A DNA stretch of 37,438 bases from Desulfocapsaceae bacterium (GTDB taxonomy: Bacteria > Desulfobacterota > Desulfobulbia > Desulfobulbales > Desulfocapsaceae): NCBI GenBank assembly GCA_028697885.1, contig JAQVER010000038.1, positions 1 through 37,438 on the forward strand, in the 5' to 3' direction. The translations under genes were made by a program, and so were the position numbers. The notes beneath the pieces are model-generated. The model did no database searches and had not been told where the DNA came from. It saw only the letters and a program-made list of their open reading frames with translations. Each line of letters begins with the position of its first letter. The stretch's first letter is position 1. Of this stretch, positions 8,199-17,218 are shown piece after piece.

Positions 8199-9284
8199 TC
8201 AGGCTGGATTATTTTTCTCAAACTCCTGCATGAATGCTACCAGTTTTACTACACCTTCACGGGGAAAGGCATTGTAAATGGAGGCCCGGCAGCCACCAAT
8301 CGAGCGGTGTCCCTTCAGGCCGCTCAAGCCAGCCTTGGTCGCCTCTCCAACAAACTTTGCTTCAAGTTCCGGGGTTGGCAGGTTAAAAGAGATATTCATC
8401 AGCGAACGGGAGGCAGGCTCGGCATGACCGCGATAGTAATCCGTGGCATCGATGGCAGCATAGAGCAGGGCAGCCTTTTCCTTGTTGATTTTTTCCATGG
8501 CGGCGACTCCACCCTGTTTCTTCAGCCATTTCAAGACTTCACCAACCACATAAATGGAAAAGCAGGGAGGGGTGTTGAACATGGAATCATTGTCGGCATG
8601 GGTCTTGTAACAAAGCATGGTCGGGGTTTTTTCCGGGGTCCGGTCAAGAAGATCTTCCCGGATGATCACCACGGTAACACCGGCTGGCCCCATATTTTTC
8701 TGGGCTCCGGCAAAGATCAGACCGAACTTGCTGACATCCAGTTTGCGGGAAAGGATGTCGGAAGACATGTCACAGACCAGCATCTTGTCGGTGGTGGGGA
8801 AGGTAGGGAACTGGGTGCCGTAAATGGTGTTATTGGATACCAGATACAGATATTCAGAGTCTTCAGCTACTGAGTATTCAGTTTCAGTGGGCACCCGGTT
8901 AAATTTCACTTCCTCGCTGGTGTAGGCAACATCGATATCACCAAACAGTTTGGCCTCCTTGATGGCCTTTTTTGCCCATACTCCGGTATTGAGGTAGGTG
9001 GCTTTTTTCCCGGCACCAAGCAGATTCATGGGAATCATGAAAAATTGGCTGGAGGCACCACCCTGCAGAAATAACACCTTGTAGTTCTCCGGGATCTCCA
9101 TGAGCTCTCGCAGTAATTGTTCGGCGCCAGCGGCAACGGCCATAAACTCTTTGGAGCGATGGCTCATCTCGATAAGCCCCATGCCAGTATCCTGAAAATT
9201 GACCACATCTTTTGCGGCCTGCTCAAGGACTTCATAAGGAAGAGTTCCCGGTCCGGCACTGAAGTTATAAACGCGTTTAGACAT
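8199..9284 (-). CDS. serC: Phosphoserine aminotransferase
   Basis: PLP enzyme that converts 3-phosphohydroxypyruvate to phosphoserine in serine synthesis (and works in the pyridoxal phosphate route of many bacteria). The 361-aa product begins SKRVYNFSAGPGTLP, has the LFLQGGASSQF phosphate/PLP contact, VCDMSSDILSR, and FAGAQKNMGPAG, where the Lys forms the Schiff base. The ATG at 9284 is chosen over 9365 because AAGGAG lies eleven bases upstream and the extra 27 residues are not family-like. A candidate promoter lies about 35-65 bases upstream. Confidence 0.96.
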   Translation of the reverse strand: MSKRVYNFSAGPGTLPYEVLEQAAKDVVNFQDTGMGLIEMSHRSKEFMAVAAGAEQLLRELMEIPENYKVLFLQGGASSQFFMIPMNLLGAGKKATYLNTGVWAKKAIKEAKLFGDIDVAYTSEEVKFNRVPTETEYSVAEDSEYLYLVSNNTIYGTQFPTFPTTDKMLVCDMSSDILSRKLDVSKFGLIFAGAQKNMGPAGVTVVIIREDLLDRTPEKTPTMLCYKTHADNDSMFNTPPCFSIYVVGEVLKWLKKQGGVAAMEKINKEKAALLYAAIDATDYYRGHAEPASRSLMNISFNLPTPELEAKFVGEATKAGLSGLKGHRSIGGCRASIYNAFPREGVVKLVAFMQEFEKNNPA

Positions 9285-9318
9285 TTCCGATATCTCCTTG
9301 GAATAGTGTTGTAATAAT

Positions 9319-9348
9319 ATAATATCAATAAAAAAAAGGGAGTAGCAA
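9319..9348 (-). promoter_or_regulatory. Putative serC promoter
   Basis: On the minus strand, TTGCTA (9343-9348) and TATTAT (9319-9324) are spaced 18 bases apart, about 35 bases before the serC start codon. Consensus-based prediction only. Confidence 0.35.
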
Positions 9349-9486
9349 TTTTTAATTGCCGACAAGATACCTCTTTATAAAAGAACAAGGAACAGAAAAG
9401 TCGCAAGAATCAGGGGTAAATTACTAAGTCGGGACAAAACAGTAGGGATGCCACCGTTCAAACCACGAATTCCAAGGCAGTATTTT

Positions 9487-9966
9487 CTATGTACTGTTCT
9501 GTCGCAGGGCCTCGTACAGTACTATACCGGCAGTCATGGCCAGATTAAGGCTGCGGATGTTGGGGTTGGGCATGGGGAGGGTATAGCAGCGCTCATGATA
9601 GAGTTGGAGAATCTCTTTCGGCAGTCCTTTTGTCTCTTTACCAAAGATAAGAAAATCTCCAGGTTGAAAGCTGGCCTCGGTGTAAGATGCCGCAACCTTG
9701 GTGGTAAAGAAAAATAGCCGGGTTTCTGCCTGCTCTGCCAGGAACTGATCAAGGCTATCCCAGTATCTGATATCGACAAAACGCCAGTAATCAAGGCCGG
9801 CTCGCTTCAGATGCTTGTCGTCAGTGGAAAACCCCAGGGGCCTGATCAGATGCAAGACGGTTTCGGTTGCCCCGCATAACCGGGCGATTGAGCCTGTATT
9901 GGGCGGGATTTCAGGCTCAACAAGGACGATATTGAAGGGAAGGTGCAAGGAGATCTGGTTATTCAT
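9487..9966 (-). CDS. trmL: tRNA (cytidine(34)-2'-O)-methyltransferase, SPOUT family
   Basis: SAM-dependent SPOUT methyltransferase that modifies the wobble base of leucine tRNAs. The 159-aa product shows VLVEPEIPPNTGSIARLCGA at the N terminus, LHLIRPLGFSTDDKHLKRAG, GDFLIFGKETKGLP in the knot, and NIRSLNLAMTAGIVLYEA at the C terminus, all typical of TrmL. It ends with TAG. A perfect 19-base-stem hairpin lies just upstream (9984-10030), separating it from the PHP gene. The Leu-tRNA specificity is family knowledge. Confidence 0.92.
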   Translation of the reverse strand: MNNQISLHLPFNIVLVEPEIPPNTGSIARLCGATETVLHLIRPLGFSTDDKHLKRAGLDYWRFVDIRYWDSLDQFLAEQAETRLFFFTTKVAASYTEASFQPGDFLIFGKETKGLPKEILQLYHERCYTLPMPNPNIRSLNLAMTAGIVLYEALRQNST

Positions 9967-9983
9967 GAGTTACTATTTGAGTA

Positions 9984-10030
9984 AAAGTATATCCGGATTC
10001 CAGGTGAATATTGGAATCCGGATATACTTT
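9984..10030 (-). terminator. Long hairpin between PHP gene and trmL
   Basis: A perfect 19-base inverted repeat (AAAGTATATCCGGATTCCA and its complement) with a 9-base loop starts 45 bases past the PHP gene stop. The T tract after the stem is short, so termination efficiency is uncertain, but the position fits the end of the purB-miaB-PHP unit. Confidence 0.55.
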
Positions 10031-10074
10031 ATTGCATTCACAGGCAGCAAGGTTGAACAAGCTACATGAAAACT

Positions 10075-10731
10075 TTATTTAATCTCAGGCAAGCCATCCA
10101 CAAATGAATTCATATTTGCCTTTAATTGCGCATATTCCTCTTCGCTAAGCCCGGCACCAAGGGCTACCATTCGTGCCATGTCAGCAGTGAGGAAATCTCC
10201 CGGAGTATGGGCATCGGCATTGACAACGAGTCTGGCACCAGCCCTTAACGCCACCTTCGCCACATGACCATTAGTCAGCGAATGTCCCTTTCTTCCTGAA
10301 AGCTCAAGGAAAACACCATTTTTAGCCGCCAGAAGCGCTTCTGCTTCACTTAGGAAACCGGGATGTGACAAAATATCGACCCCAGCCTCAATGGCTGCCA
10401 TATTCGTGCCTCCGGCAACAGGTTCAACAATGGTCTCACCATGCACCACTACCACCTGCGCTCCTAACTCACGAGCCTTGCGGGTCAAAGGCCCGATAAG
10501 GGCAGGCGGAACGTGGGTCAGTTCAATACCTGGAAGAAGCCTGGTTCTGGAAAAGGGATTGAGGTCCCTTGCCGCCTGAATCATACGGGGGATAATGAAA
10601 TCCATATTGGAACTGTCGGCGTGATCGGTAATGGCAACTGCTTTGTAGCCAAGCACCTCAACGCGGCGCAGATGTTCGGCAGGAACGAGGACACCGTCAC
10701 TGAAAAAAGTATGGGTGTGGAGATCAATCAT
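10075..10731 (-). CDS. PHP-domain phosphoesterase, histidinol-phosphatase type
   Basis: A 218-aa metal-dependent phosphoesterase of the PHP superfamily. Metal ligands are seen in MIDLHTHTFFSDG (H5, H7, D12), AITDHADSSN, a later LPGIELTHV (Glu), VVVHGET, ILSHPG and LVVNADAHTPGD near the C terminus. The family includes histidinol phosphatases and other phosphoesterases; the substrate here is not certain and no his genes are nearby. It follows miaB by 30 bases and likely shares its transcript, with a long hairpin after it. Confidence 0.82.
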   Translation of the reverse strand: MIDLHTHTFFSDGVLVPAEHLRRVEVLGYKAVAITDHADSSNMDFIIPRMIQAARDLNPFSRTRLLPGIELTHVPPALIGPLTRKARELGAQVVVVHGETIVEPVAGGTNMAAIEAGVDILSHPGFLSEAEALLAAKNGVFLELSGRKGHSLTNGHVAKVALRAGARLVVNADAHTPGDFLTADMARMVALGAGLSEEEYAQLKANMNSFVDGLPEIK

Positions 10732-10761
10732 GATGATTCACCTGTTGTGTGTTGATGGACC

Positions 10762-12126
10762 CTATCGTAAGAGGGTACCGTTGAGTGAATGCTGGCCTGC
10801 GTGATTAATGGTGACAGTCACAATATCTCCTGGAACGCAGACAATTTTTTCTTCAACATGGACAATATGGTTAGTGTCTGTACGGCCCACCAGACCTTTT
10901 TCAGTGAGCTTTTCTATCATTATCGGCAGGTTCTTGCCCACATAGAGACTATTCTGTTCCAGGCAGATTGCATCCTGCCGCCCCTGAAACCTGCTCAAGC
11001 GCGACGATTTTACCTGTTCATCCACCTTGTCATCAAAATCCGCAGACCTGGTGCCGGGACGATCCGAATATTTGAAGGAGAAGGAGCTGTGGAAACGAAC
11101 CTCCTCCAGAAGATCCATGGTCTGCTCAAAGTCATCATCAGACTCCCCGGGAAATCCGACAATCACGTCGGTGCTCAGGGCTATATCAGCACGAACAGCG
11201 CGGAGTTCAGCAACCTGCTGCAGATAGAGTTCTCTGGTGTATTTCCGGTTCATTCTGGCAAGAACCGCATTGGATCCGGATTGAACAGGGAGATGAAACT
11301 GCGGGCACAGGATTTCTATCTCGCCAAAGCAGCGCATGAGTTCCGCTGAGAGGTCCTTAGGATTGGAGGTGGTGAATCGTAAGCGCTTCAATCCTTCAAT
11401 GGCGGCGACCTCTCGCAGGAGCTGTGAAAAAGAAAAGTCTCCCCCTGCCTCTGTGACTTGATTGGTGCGTCCGTATGAGTTCACGTTCTGCCCAAGCAGG
11501 GTGATCTCCCGCACCCCGGCATCAACAAGAGCATGAGCTTCGTCCAGTATATCGCTGACCTTTCGTGATATCTCCCTACCTCTCGTGTAAGGGACTACAC
11601 AGTAGGTGCAGTAGTTATTGCACCCCTGCATAATGGTGAGAAATTTTCTAAAAAGCGGAGCAGGGGAGTCCGGTTGCAGTTTTACCTGCGGAAGCAAACG
11701 GGGCAGGGCAGGGATAAAAGCGGGGATCTCATAGGAATCAGACATGCCGATTGCTACTCTGGGTCTCCCGTCAAGGGTGTCCAGCAGACCGGCCAGTTCA
11801 TAAAGATTCTGGGGCCCGATCACCAGATCCACATGAGGCATGCGCTCACAGATCGCTTGACCTTCCTGCTGGGCAACACATCCGGCAATACAAATTTTCA
11901 TGGATGGACGTCTTTTCTTAACTTTTCTCAGCACCCCGAGAAGACTCATAGCCTTCTGTTCGGCCTTGGCCCGGATGGAACAGGTGTTGAGAATGACGAC
12001 ATCGGCATTATCCATATCCATGGATTCGACATAGCCTTTTTCAGATAGCAACTGACCCATGATCTCAGAATCACGTTCGTTCATCTGACAACCAAAGGTC
12101 TTAATCATAAAGGAAAACTGTTTCAT
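10762..12126 (-). CDS. miaB: tRNA-2-methylthio-N6-dimethylallyladenosine synthase
   Basis: Radical SAM methylthiotransferase that adds a methylthio group to i6A37 of tRNAs. The 454-aa product has the UPF0004 domain (KTFGCQMNERDSEIM, NTCSIRAKAEQK, CIAGCVAQQEG), the CxxxCxxC motif as CNNYCTYC followed by VVPYTRGREISR, STDVIVGFPGESDDDF, and a C-terminal TRAM domain. It works on the product of MiaA, whose gene lies 4 kb upstream on the same strand. It ends with TAG. Confidence 0.96.
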   Translation of the reverse strand: MKQFSFMIKTFGCQMNERDSEIMGQLLSEKGYVESMDMDNADVVILNTCSIRAKAEQKAMSLLGVLRKVKKRRPSMKICIAGCVAQQEGQAICERMPHVDLVIGPQNLYELAGLLDTLDGRPRVAIGMSDSYEIPAFIPALPRLLPQVKLQPDSPAPLFRKFLTIMQGCNNYCTYCVVPYTRGREISRKVSDILDEAHALVDAGVREITLLGQNVNSYGRTNQVTEAGGDFSFSQLLREVAAIEGLKRLRFTTSNPKDLSAELMRCFGEIEILCPQFHLPVQSGSNAVLARMNRKYTRELYLQQVAELRAVRADIALSTDVIVGFPGESDDDFEQTMDLLEEVRFHSSFSFKYSDRPGTRSADFDDKVDEQVKSSRLSRFQGRQDAICLEQNSLYVGKNLPIMIEKLTEKGLVGRTDTNHIVHVEEKIVCVPGDIVTVTINHAGQHSLNGTLLR

Positions 12127-12185
12127 CGTATTGTGATAATATCAAAAAACAAAAGGGCCAAATTGGCTATAATCAACATTCATAT

Positions 12186-12407
12186 TCATGCGTATCTATT
12201 TAACCCAGGGGCAAGATCCGATAAAAGCTCAAAAAGCAGGGGCTCAGATTCAGAAGGATAACGAAGACGCACGGTTCCTTTCTTACCGTCAACGCTTGAC
12301 AGGATTGCCAGGCCATCATAGCCTTCCAGCACTGACTTAAAAAAATGAAACCTGGATGGAGCTATGGAGAGATAGAGCTCTTTAAAATGCAGCGCTTCAA
12401 CTAGCAT
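12186..12407 (-). CDS. DUF4911 family protein
   Basis: A protein of about 73 aa matching the small DUF4911 domain: KELYLSIAPSRFHFFKSVLE, then GYDGLAILSSVDGKKGTVRL. It may be a ferredoxin-like alpha-beta fold; function unknown. The longer frame up to 12545 overlaps conserved purB C-terminal coding sequence in another frame, so I place the start at the ATG at 12407 or a GTG at 12413. The TGA that ends the extended purB frame (12415-12417) sits just upstream, so translation may be coupled to full-length purB. It precedes miaB by 59 bases. Confidence 0.65.
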   Translation of the reverse strand: MLVEALHFKELYLSIAPSRFHFFKSVLEGYDGLAILSSVDGKKGTVRLRYPSESEPLLFELLSDLAPGLNRYA

Positions 12408-12414
12408 ACACACA

Positions 12415-12630
12415 TCAAACCGAAAGAGAGGAGTCGATTTCCGCCATCTGATCCTTGCGTGCAGCAAGCAGGGGGGCGACAATCTCTTCAATATACTCAC
12501 TGGTCTGGGCAGAGGCGCGGCCGGTGAACTGGGTGTAATCGCCAACCAGCCCCTGTAGGTCTCTCATACTGAAAGGCATCCGCGGGTCATTTGCCAGGCG
12601 CTGCAGGAGATCGTTGTCTCCGCCTTCCTA
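12415..12630 (-). pseudogene. purB: In-frame C-terminal segment of purB beyond a TAG codon
   Basis: After the TAG at 12628-12630 the same frame stays open for 70 codons to TGA at 12415. The translation begins EGGDNDLLQRLAND and contains TQFTGRASAQTSEYIEE and VAPLLAARKDQM. This is recognisably the C-terminal helical region of adenylosuccinate lyase. In animal and bacterial ADSL of this type the motif reads VVKQEGGDNDL, so TAG stands where Gln (CAG/CAA) is expected, one transition from CAG. It is either a nonsense mutation splitting purB, a sequence error, or a read-through codon. Confidence 0.9.
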
Positions 12631-13860
12631 TTTCACGACCCTGCCAGCAGCAAGGGAGTGCTCTTTGATCACTTCATGCATCTCCTGGCGGCTTTCACCT
12701 TTCTCCACGGCCTCCATGAGGATTTTTTCAGTGGACATAAAGGGAAGCTCCATCCGTAAATGGCGCTCTATCTGCTTCGGAAAAACAACCATTTGTGATG
12801 TTATATTAATGTATAGCTTAAGGATAGCATCCGTCAACAAAAAGGCCTGAGGGATATCCATTCTCCTGATAGCGGAATCATCAAGGGTCCGCTCAAACCA
12901 CTGATTGGCAAAGGTGGCCGCAAAATCAGCAGGCAGGCCCATAAGTTTACGAGCAAGACCGGTCATCCGCTCCGAGCGCATGGGATTGCGCTTGTAGGCC
13001 ATGGCTGAAGAGCCAGTCTGGTGCTTGGCAAAAGGTTCTTCCTGTACCTTAAGGTTGGAAAGTAACCTCAGGTCAACTGCGAACTTATGCGCAGAACTAC
13101 CTATACCAGCGAGGGTTTCGGCAAGCTTCGTATCCAGCTTCCGGGGATAGGTCTGACCGGTCACCGCAAAGACCTCAGAGAATCCGAGCTTTTTCGCAAC
13201 CAGCATATCCAGATCTCTGACCTTCTGATTGTCCCCCTTGAAGAGTTCAACAAAGGTCGCCTGGGTCCCCACAGTACCCTTGGCACCTCTGGCCTTAATC
13301 TGACCCAGAAACGAATCAATATACTCAAGATCCATAACAAGATCTTGAATATACAGGGTATTCCTTTTACCAACTGTGGTGGGTTGAGCAGGTTGATAAT
13401 GGGTAAACCCAAGGGTTGGCAGATCCTTATGCTTGAGGGCAAAGTCAGCAAGGTTACGGATAACCTGAAGCAGGGCCGACCGTATCAGAGCAAAGGCCTT
13501 TTTTTGAATAATCAGGTCGGTATTGCAAACCACAAATTGAGAGGTCGCACCCAGATGAATAATGCCTTCAGCGAGAGGACATTTCGTCCCGAATTCATAG
13601 ACATGGGCCATAACATCATGACGGATCTCTTTCTCTTTGGCCGCCGCCAGATCATAATCTATATTGTCAACATTGGCCTTCATCTGGGCAATCATCTCAG
13701 GCTTGACAATATCGGTCAAGCCAAGTTCGAACTGGGCCTCAGCCAAGGCAACCCAGCATTTACGCCAGGTAGTAAACTTGGTTTTCTCGGAAAACAGCTC
13801 CTGCATATCTCGACTGGTGTAACGGCTCACCAGAGGTTCCTGATAAATTTCTCGCGACAT
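12628..13860 (-). CDS. purB: Adenylosuccinate lyase, cut by in-frame TAG
   Basis: Converts SAICAR to AICAR and adenylosuccinate to AMP in purine synthesis; homotetrameric fumarase/aspartase-superfamily enzyme. The 410-aa part up to TAG has HLGATSQFVVCNTD, LGFTHYQPAQPTTVGKR, the GTQATF loop and the signature GSSAMAYKRNPMRSE with the catalytic loop Ser. The ATG at 13860 (MSREIYQEP) has GGGAG upstream; the frame back to 13881 adds only atypical residues. With the 70 codons after TAG the protein would be 481 aa, the length of the animal-type ADSL it resembles. As written, the product lacks the conserved C-terminal helices, which are part of the tetramer core. The organism needs purines, so either the short form works, TAG is read through, or the sequence is wrong. 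Confidence 0.9.
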   Translation of the reverse strand: MSREIYQEPLVSRYTSRDMQELFSEKTKFTTWRKCWVALAEAQFELGLTDIVKPEMIAQMKANVDNIDYDLAAAKEKEIRHDVMAHVYEFGTKCPLAEGIIHLGATSQFVVCNTDLIIQKKAFALIRSALLQVIRNLADFALKHKDLPTLGFTHYQPAQPTTVGKRNTLYIQDLVMDLEYIDSFLGQIKARGAKGTVGTQATFVELFKGDNQKVRDLDMLVAKKLGFSEVFAVTGQTYPRKLDTKLAETLAGIGSSAHKFAVDLRLLSNLKVQEEPFAKHQTGSSAMAYKRNPMRSERMTGLARKLMGLPADFAATFANQWFERTLDDSAIRRMDIPQAFLLTDAILKLYINITSQMVVFPKQIERHLRMELPFMSTEKILMEAVEKGESRQEMHEVIKEHSLAAGRVVK

Positions 13861-14220
13861 AAAATACTCCCACATGAGCAACCATGCACATCACGCATGG
13901 CAGAAAAAAACATCTCCATCCCGCAGGCAATTGAAATAACAGAGGGACAGGGAAAAATAGAGTTTCACCAAAGACAGACTTTTACCACGAATCGGGCAAA
14001 AGAGAAAGAGCAAGTGGTTCCAGGATCGAACCGTTCACGTCACATCTCACAACAAAGCAAAAGAAGCCATTCTCAAGGCTCAAAAATCAAGCATCCATTC
14101 CTCACCGTTAAAAATGGGACAAAAAATCGATATTTAAGTAATGTCGCATAATGTATATTATGTTTAGTAATATATTAATTCGACAAAATAACATCTTAAT
14201 AAAACATGTTATTGTTAATT
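13861..14220. other. Intergenic region between recJ and purB
   Basis: About 360 AT-rich bases. A long plus-strand frame extending through here is antisense to purB and shows no protein family. A short hairpin (CCATGC/GCATGG) lies near 13883. No promoter or terminator could be firmly assigned. Confidence 0.4.
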
Positions 14221-16050
14221 CTATATACTGACTTTTTGAATATGTTGATTTTGCGGAAGCTGGATCCCCACCACCCTTACTTCCCAAGTATGGATTCCAC
14301 GGTAACGATTGACCATGGGAGTATAAGCAATTGCAGGATTATTATTTTGACGGAGTTCCGGTAGATAGGAGCCAAATCCAAAACCAACTCCCTTTTGAAT
14401 AGCATTGCTGGTCTGAAATGAAATTTTCAGGTGCGCCCCCTCAGCACCAATAACCCTGGTTTCGACCAACTCGGGATTTCGTGTGCAGAAAACCGGACTT
14501 CTGTTCCCTGGCCCGAACGGTTCCAGCAGTTGCATCTGCCTGCTGCAATCAGCAGAAAAAACCTCATCAATTTCTGCCTCAAGATCTATAATCAGGGGTG
14601 CAACAAGATCTATATCTTTTATCTGCCTGTTGATTTCCTCGTTCATTCTCCTACTAAATTGCTCAAAAAGCTCCTCAGAAACCGACATTCCTGCCGCCAT
14701 GGCGTGGCCGCCATAACGGATCATGGTCTCCGAGCAACCTTCAAGTGCCGCATGAAGGTTTATTCCCGGCACGGATCGTCCCGAGCCTTTGTACACCATC
14801 CTGCCCTGACTATCCTTTTCTTGACCAAAAACGATGGTCGGAAGATGAAACTTTTCCACCAGCCTTGAAGCAACAATTCCGATTACTCCATGGTGAAAAT
14901 CCCCTTTTAATATCAAGCACTTATCATTATAACTTTTTTGCAGTTCTTTTAAAGTAACGGCTCTCGCGTAAACGTCCTGGCCAATTTTTTTTCTTTCATT
15001 ATTCAACAACAGCAGCTCACTGGCCAGCTCTTTGGCCTGACCCCGGTCTCGATTCAGCAACAGCTGAACTGCCAGGGCAGCCTCAGCCAGCCGGCCGGCC
15101 GCATTGATCATGGGGGCGAGAAGAAAACCTATATCCCCTGAGCCGATGGCACTGATTGTTTTTTTCTGACTGTTGAGCAAGCCCGCCACTTCAAGCATCG
15201 CACTTATTCCAGCTCTTTTTTGTTGCTCAATCCTCTGCATTCCTTCTTTTACCAGGATCCTGTTGACCTTTCCCAGGGGTACCATATCAGCAATTGTTCC
15301 AAGGGCCACTAAATCTAGAAGATCCCGGACGTCGGGCTCACTCCTTCCTTCGTCGAAATAACCCTTTTCCCGCAGGTATTGCCGGATCCCGCAGGCAAGA
15401 TAAAAGGCAACCCCGACACCTGCAAGCTCCTCTGTGGGAAAGGTACAGGCGGATTGTTTTGGGTTCAGTATGGCATCGGCTGCGAAAATCCCTTCCGGAA
15501 CCTCATGATGATCGGTAACAAGAACCCTGAATCCCATTTTTTGAGCAGCAAGGATTTCTTCGTTTGCCGATATGCCGCAGTCTACTGTTATAAGAAGTGT
15601 CTTATGGTCGGGATTGACGGGAGCCAGGGAGCGCAGGAGATCAACATGCAGACCGTAACCATGCGTTATCCTGTTAGGAATGGTGTATGTTGCCGCGCCC
15701 CCAAGCTCGCGAAAGAATGAGACCAGAAGCGCAGTTCCCGTGGTCCCGTCCACATCATAGTCGCCCCAGACCAGAATGGGTTCTCCCGCCAGCACTGCCC
15801 TGCCTGCCAGTGAAACCGCCTCCTTCATTCCTCCCATTTCCAAAGGACTGGGAAGGGATGCCAAGCTTGGTTGTAAAAACTCCTCCACCTTCTTCTGTTC
15901 CTGCATTCCACGCTGTGCCAGGAGCTTTACGATGACCGGATGAAGCTTCAGCCTTGTTGCCAACTGCTGCAGTTCAACACTTGGCATTACCTGCGGCTCC
16001 ACTCTCCACTGTACAGTTCTTTCCGTCTGCTTTTTTACTAGAATCGACAT
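14221..16050 (-). CDS. recJ: Single-stranded-DNA-specific exonuclease
   Basis: 5'-3' ssDNA exonuclease of the DHH superfamily, used in recombination and mismatch/base-excision repair. The 609-aa product carries VWGDYDVDGTTGTALL (motif I), ITVDCGIS, the namesake VTDHHEVPE, LVALGTIADMVPL, a GAPMINAAGRL-like segment (LLAPMINAAGRLAEA), GVIGIVASRLVEKF, SGRSVPGINLHAAL, and the RYGGHAMAAGMSV loop of DHHA1. A C-terminal OB-like domain follows. It ends TAG, with TAA two codons later. It lies 230 bases downstream of miaA in the same orientation. Confidence 0.96.
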   Translation of the reverse strand: MSILVKKQTERTVQWRVEPQVMPSVELQQLATRLKLHPVIVKLLAQRGMQEQKKVEEFLQPSLASLPSPLEMGGMKEAVSLAGRAVLAGEPILVWGDYDVDGTTGTALLVSFFRELGGAATYTIPNRITHGYGLHVDLLRSLAPVNPDHKTLLITVDCGISANEEILAAQKMGFRVLVTDHHEVPEGIFAADAILNPKQSACTFPTEELAGVGVAFYLACGIRQYLREKGYFDEGRSEPDVRDLLDLVALGTIADMVPLGKVNRILVKEGMQRIEQQKRAGISAMLEVAGLLNSQKKTISAIGSGDIGFLLAPMINAAGRLAEAALAVQLLLNRDRGQAKELASELLLLNNERKKIGQDVYARAVTLKELQKSYNDKCLILKGDFHHGVIGIVASRLVEKFHLPTIVFGQEKDSQGRMVYKGSGRSVPGINLHAALEGCSETMIRYGGHAMAAGMSVSEELFEQFSRRMNEEINRQIKDIDLVAPLIIDLEAEIDEVFSADCSRQMQLLEPFGPGNRSPVFCTRNPELVETRVIGAEGAHLKISFQTSNAIQKGVGFGFGSYLPELRQNNNPAIAYTPMVNRYRGIHTWEVRVVGIQLPQNQHIQKVSI

Positions 16051-16279
16051 GAGCTTATAATGCTATGTAGTCAGAACAATGTATCTTTATGTATTTACTT
16101 CGCTTGCTCATCGTAGTTTTTTTTAATTCTTCCATAATGTTTTTTTTAATCCTGCGCCCCGCAGCATTCCATTATCTCCACAGCACAACTGCTTCGCTCG
16201 GCAATCAACCTCTATACAGCATGAGATTCTTCTTGCATCTATTTATAGTAACGCAGTTTTGTATTTGAGAATTATTTAT

Positions 16280-17218
16280 TTACGTTATCCATTTTTTAAT
16301 TCTCTCTATAATCTTTGTCTGATCCCCCACCTCAAACCATTCCAGCTCCGGGATTGCGGCAAACCAGGTGTATTGGCGTTTAGCATATCGTCTGGTGTCC
16401 CTGGCAAGCAGTCGCTCAGTTTCCTCCATATTCCAGATACCTTCCAGGTAATTATTCATATGACGATAGCCGATCGCCTGCATGGTTTTTAATTGAGGGC
16501 TGTATCCTCTGGCAATCAGCCCCCTCACCTCATCTTCCAGCCCGTTTTTGAGCATCAGAGCGGTCCGCTGGTTAATACGCCGATACAGTTGATCGCGTTC
16601 ACAGGTCAATCCGATCTGCAGGATATTGGAGAACCGAGGTGTTTTTTGCTTCTGGTGCTCAAGGATATGTTCCGACCATGGTTTGCCCGTTGCCTGGTAA
16701 ATTTCCAGGGCTCTCAGCAGACGATGCGTATCGTTCTCGTGAATCCTTTCTGCGGAATATCGGTCATATTTGCCAAGTTCTTCATGTAAAACATGAGCAC
16801 CATCCAGGGCCAAGCGTTGCTGCAACTGCTCCCGTATCTCCGGAAACTGTCCTATCCCGGAAGAGAGCCCATCAATCAGAGCCCGTAAATAAAGGCCTGT
16901 CCCGCCGGTGAGCAAAGGCACCCTCCCCCGGTCATGAATCTGCTCAATGGCTCCGAGGGCATCATGAACAAAAGAGGCTGCGTCATATTCCACGTCCGGA
17001 TCAACCACATCAATGATGTGATGCGGAATCTGCGCTCGCTCGTCAAGGCTGACCTTGGCGGTGCCGATATCCATATACTTGTAGACCTGCATGGAATCAA
17101 CACTGACAATTTCACAGCCAAAACGTTCAGCCAACAGCAGCGACAGATCTGTCTTGCCGATTGCAGTGGGGCCAATCAGCACCAAGACCGGATCATGAAT
17201 GGATCGACTTGTATTCAC
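16280..17218 (-). CDS. miaA: tRNA dimethylallyltransferase
   Basis: Transfers the dimethylallyl group to A37 of tRNAs reading UNN codons, making the substrate of MiaB. The 312-aa product has the P-loop VLIGPTAIGKTDLSLLLAE, SVDSMQVYKYMDIGTAK, HHIIDVVDPD, LLTGGTGLYLRALIDG and the C-terminal AIGYRHM and TRRYAKRQYTWF motifs. Translation starts at GTG, which overlaps the stop of the upstream ComEA-like gene as GTGA. This points to translational coupling. Confidence 0.95.
   Translation of the reverse strand: MNTSRSIHDPVLVLIGPTAIGKTDLSLLLAERFGCEIVSVDSMQVYKYMDIGTAKVSLDERAQIPHHIIDVVDPDVEYDAASFVHDALGAIEQIHDRGRVPLLTGGTGLYLRALIDGLSSGIGQFPEIREQLQQRLALDGAHVLHEELGKYDRYSAERIHENDTHRLLRALEIYQATGKPWSEHILEHQKQKTPRFSNILQIGLTCERDQLYRRINQRTALMLKNGLEDEVRGLIARGYSPQLKTMQAIGYRHMNNYLEGIWNMEETERLLARDTRRYAKRQYTWFAAIPELEWFEVGDQTKIIERIKKWIT

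Noticed and set aside
12628..12630. Whole-genome reassignment of TAG to Gln
   Set aside because: trmL, miaB, recJ and cimA all end at TAG at normal protein lengths, so TAG appears to be used as an ordinary stop here.
13087..14151. Long plus-strand frame of 354 codons
   Set aside because: It lies antisense to most of purB and its translation shows no family features. purB explains the region.
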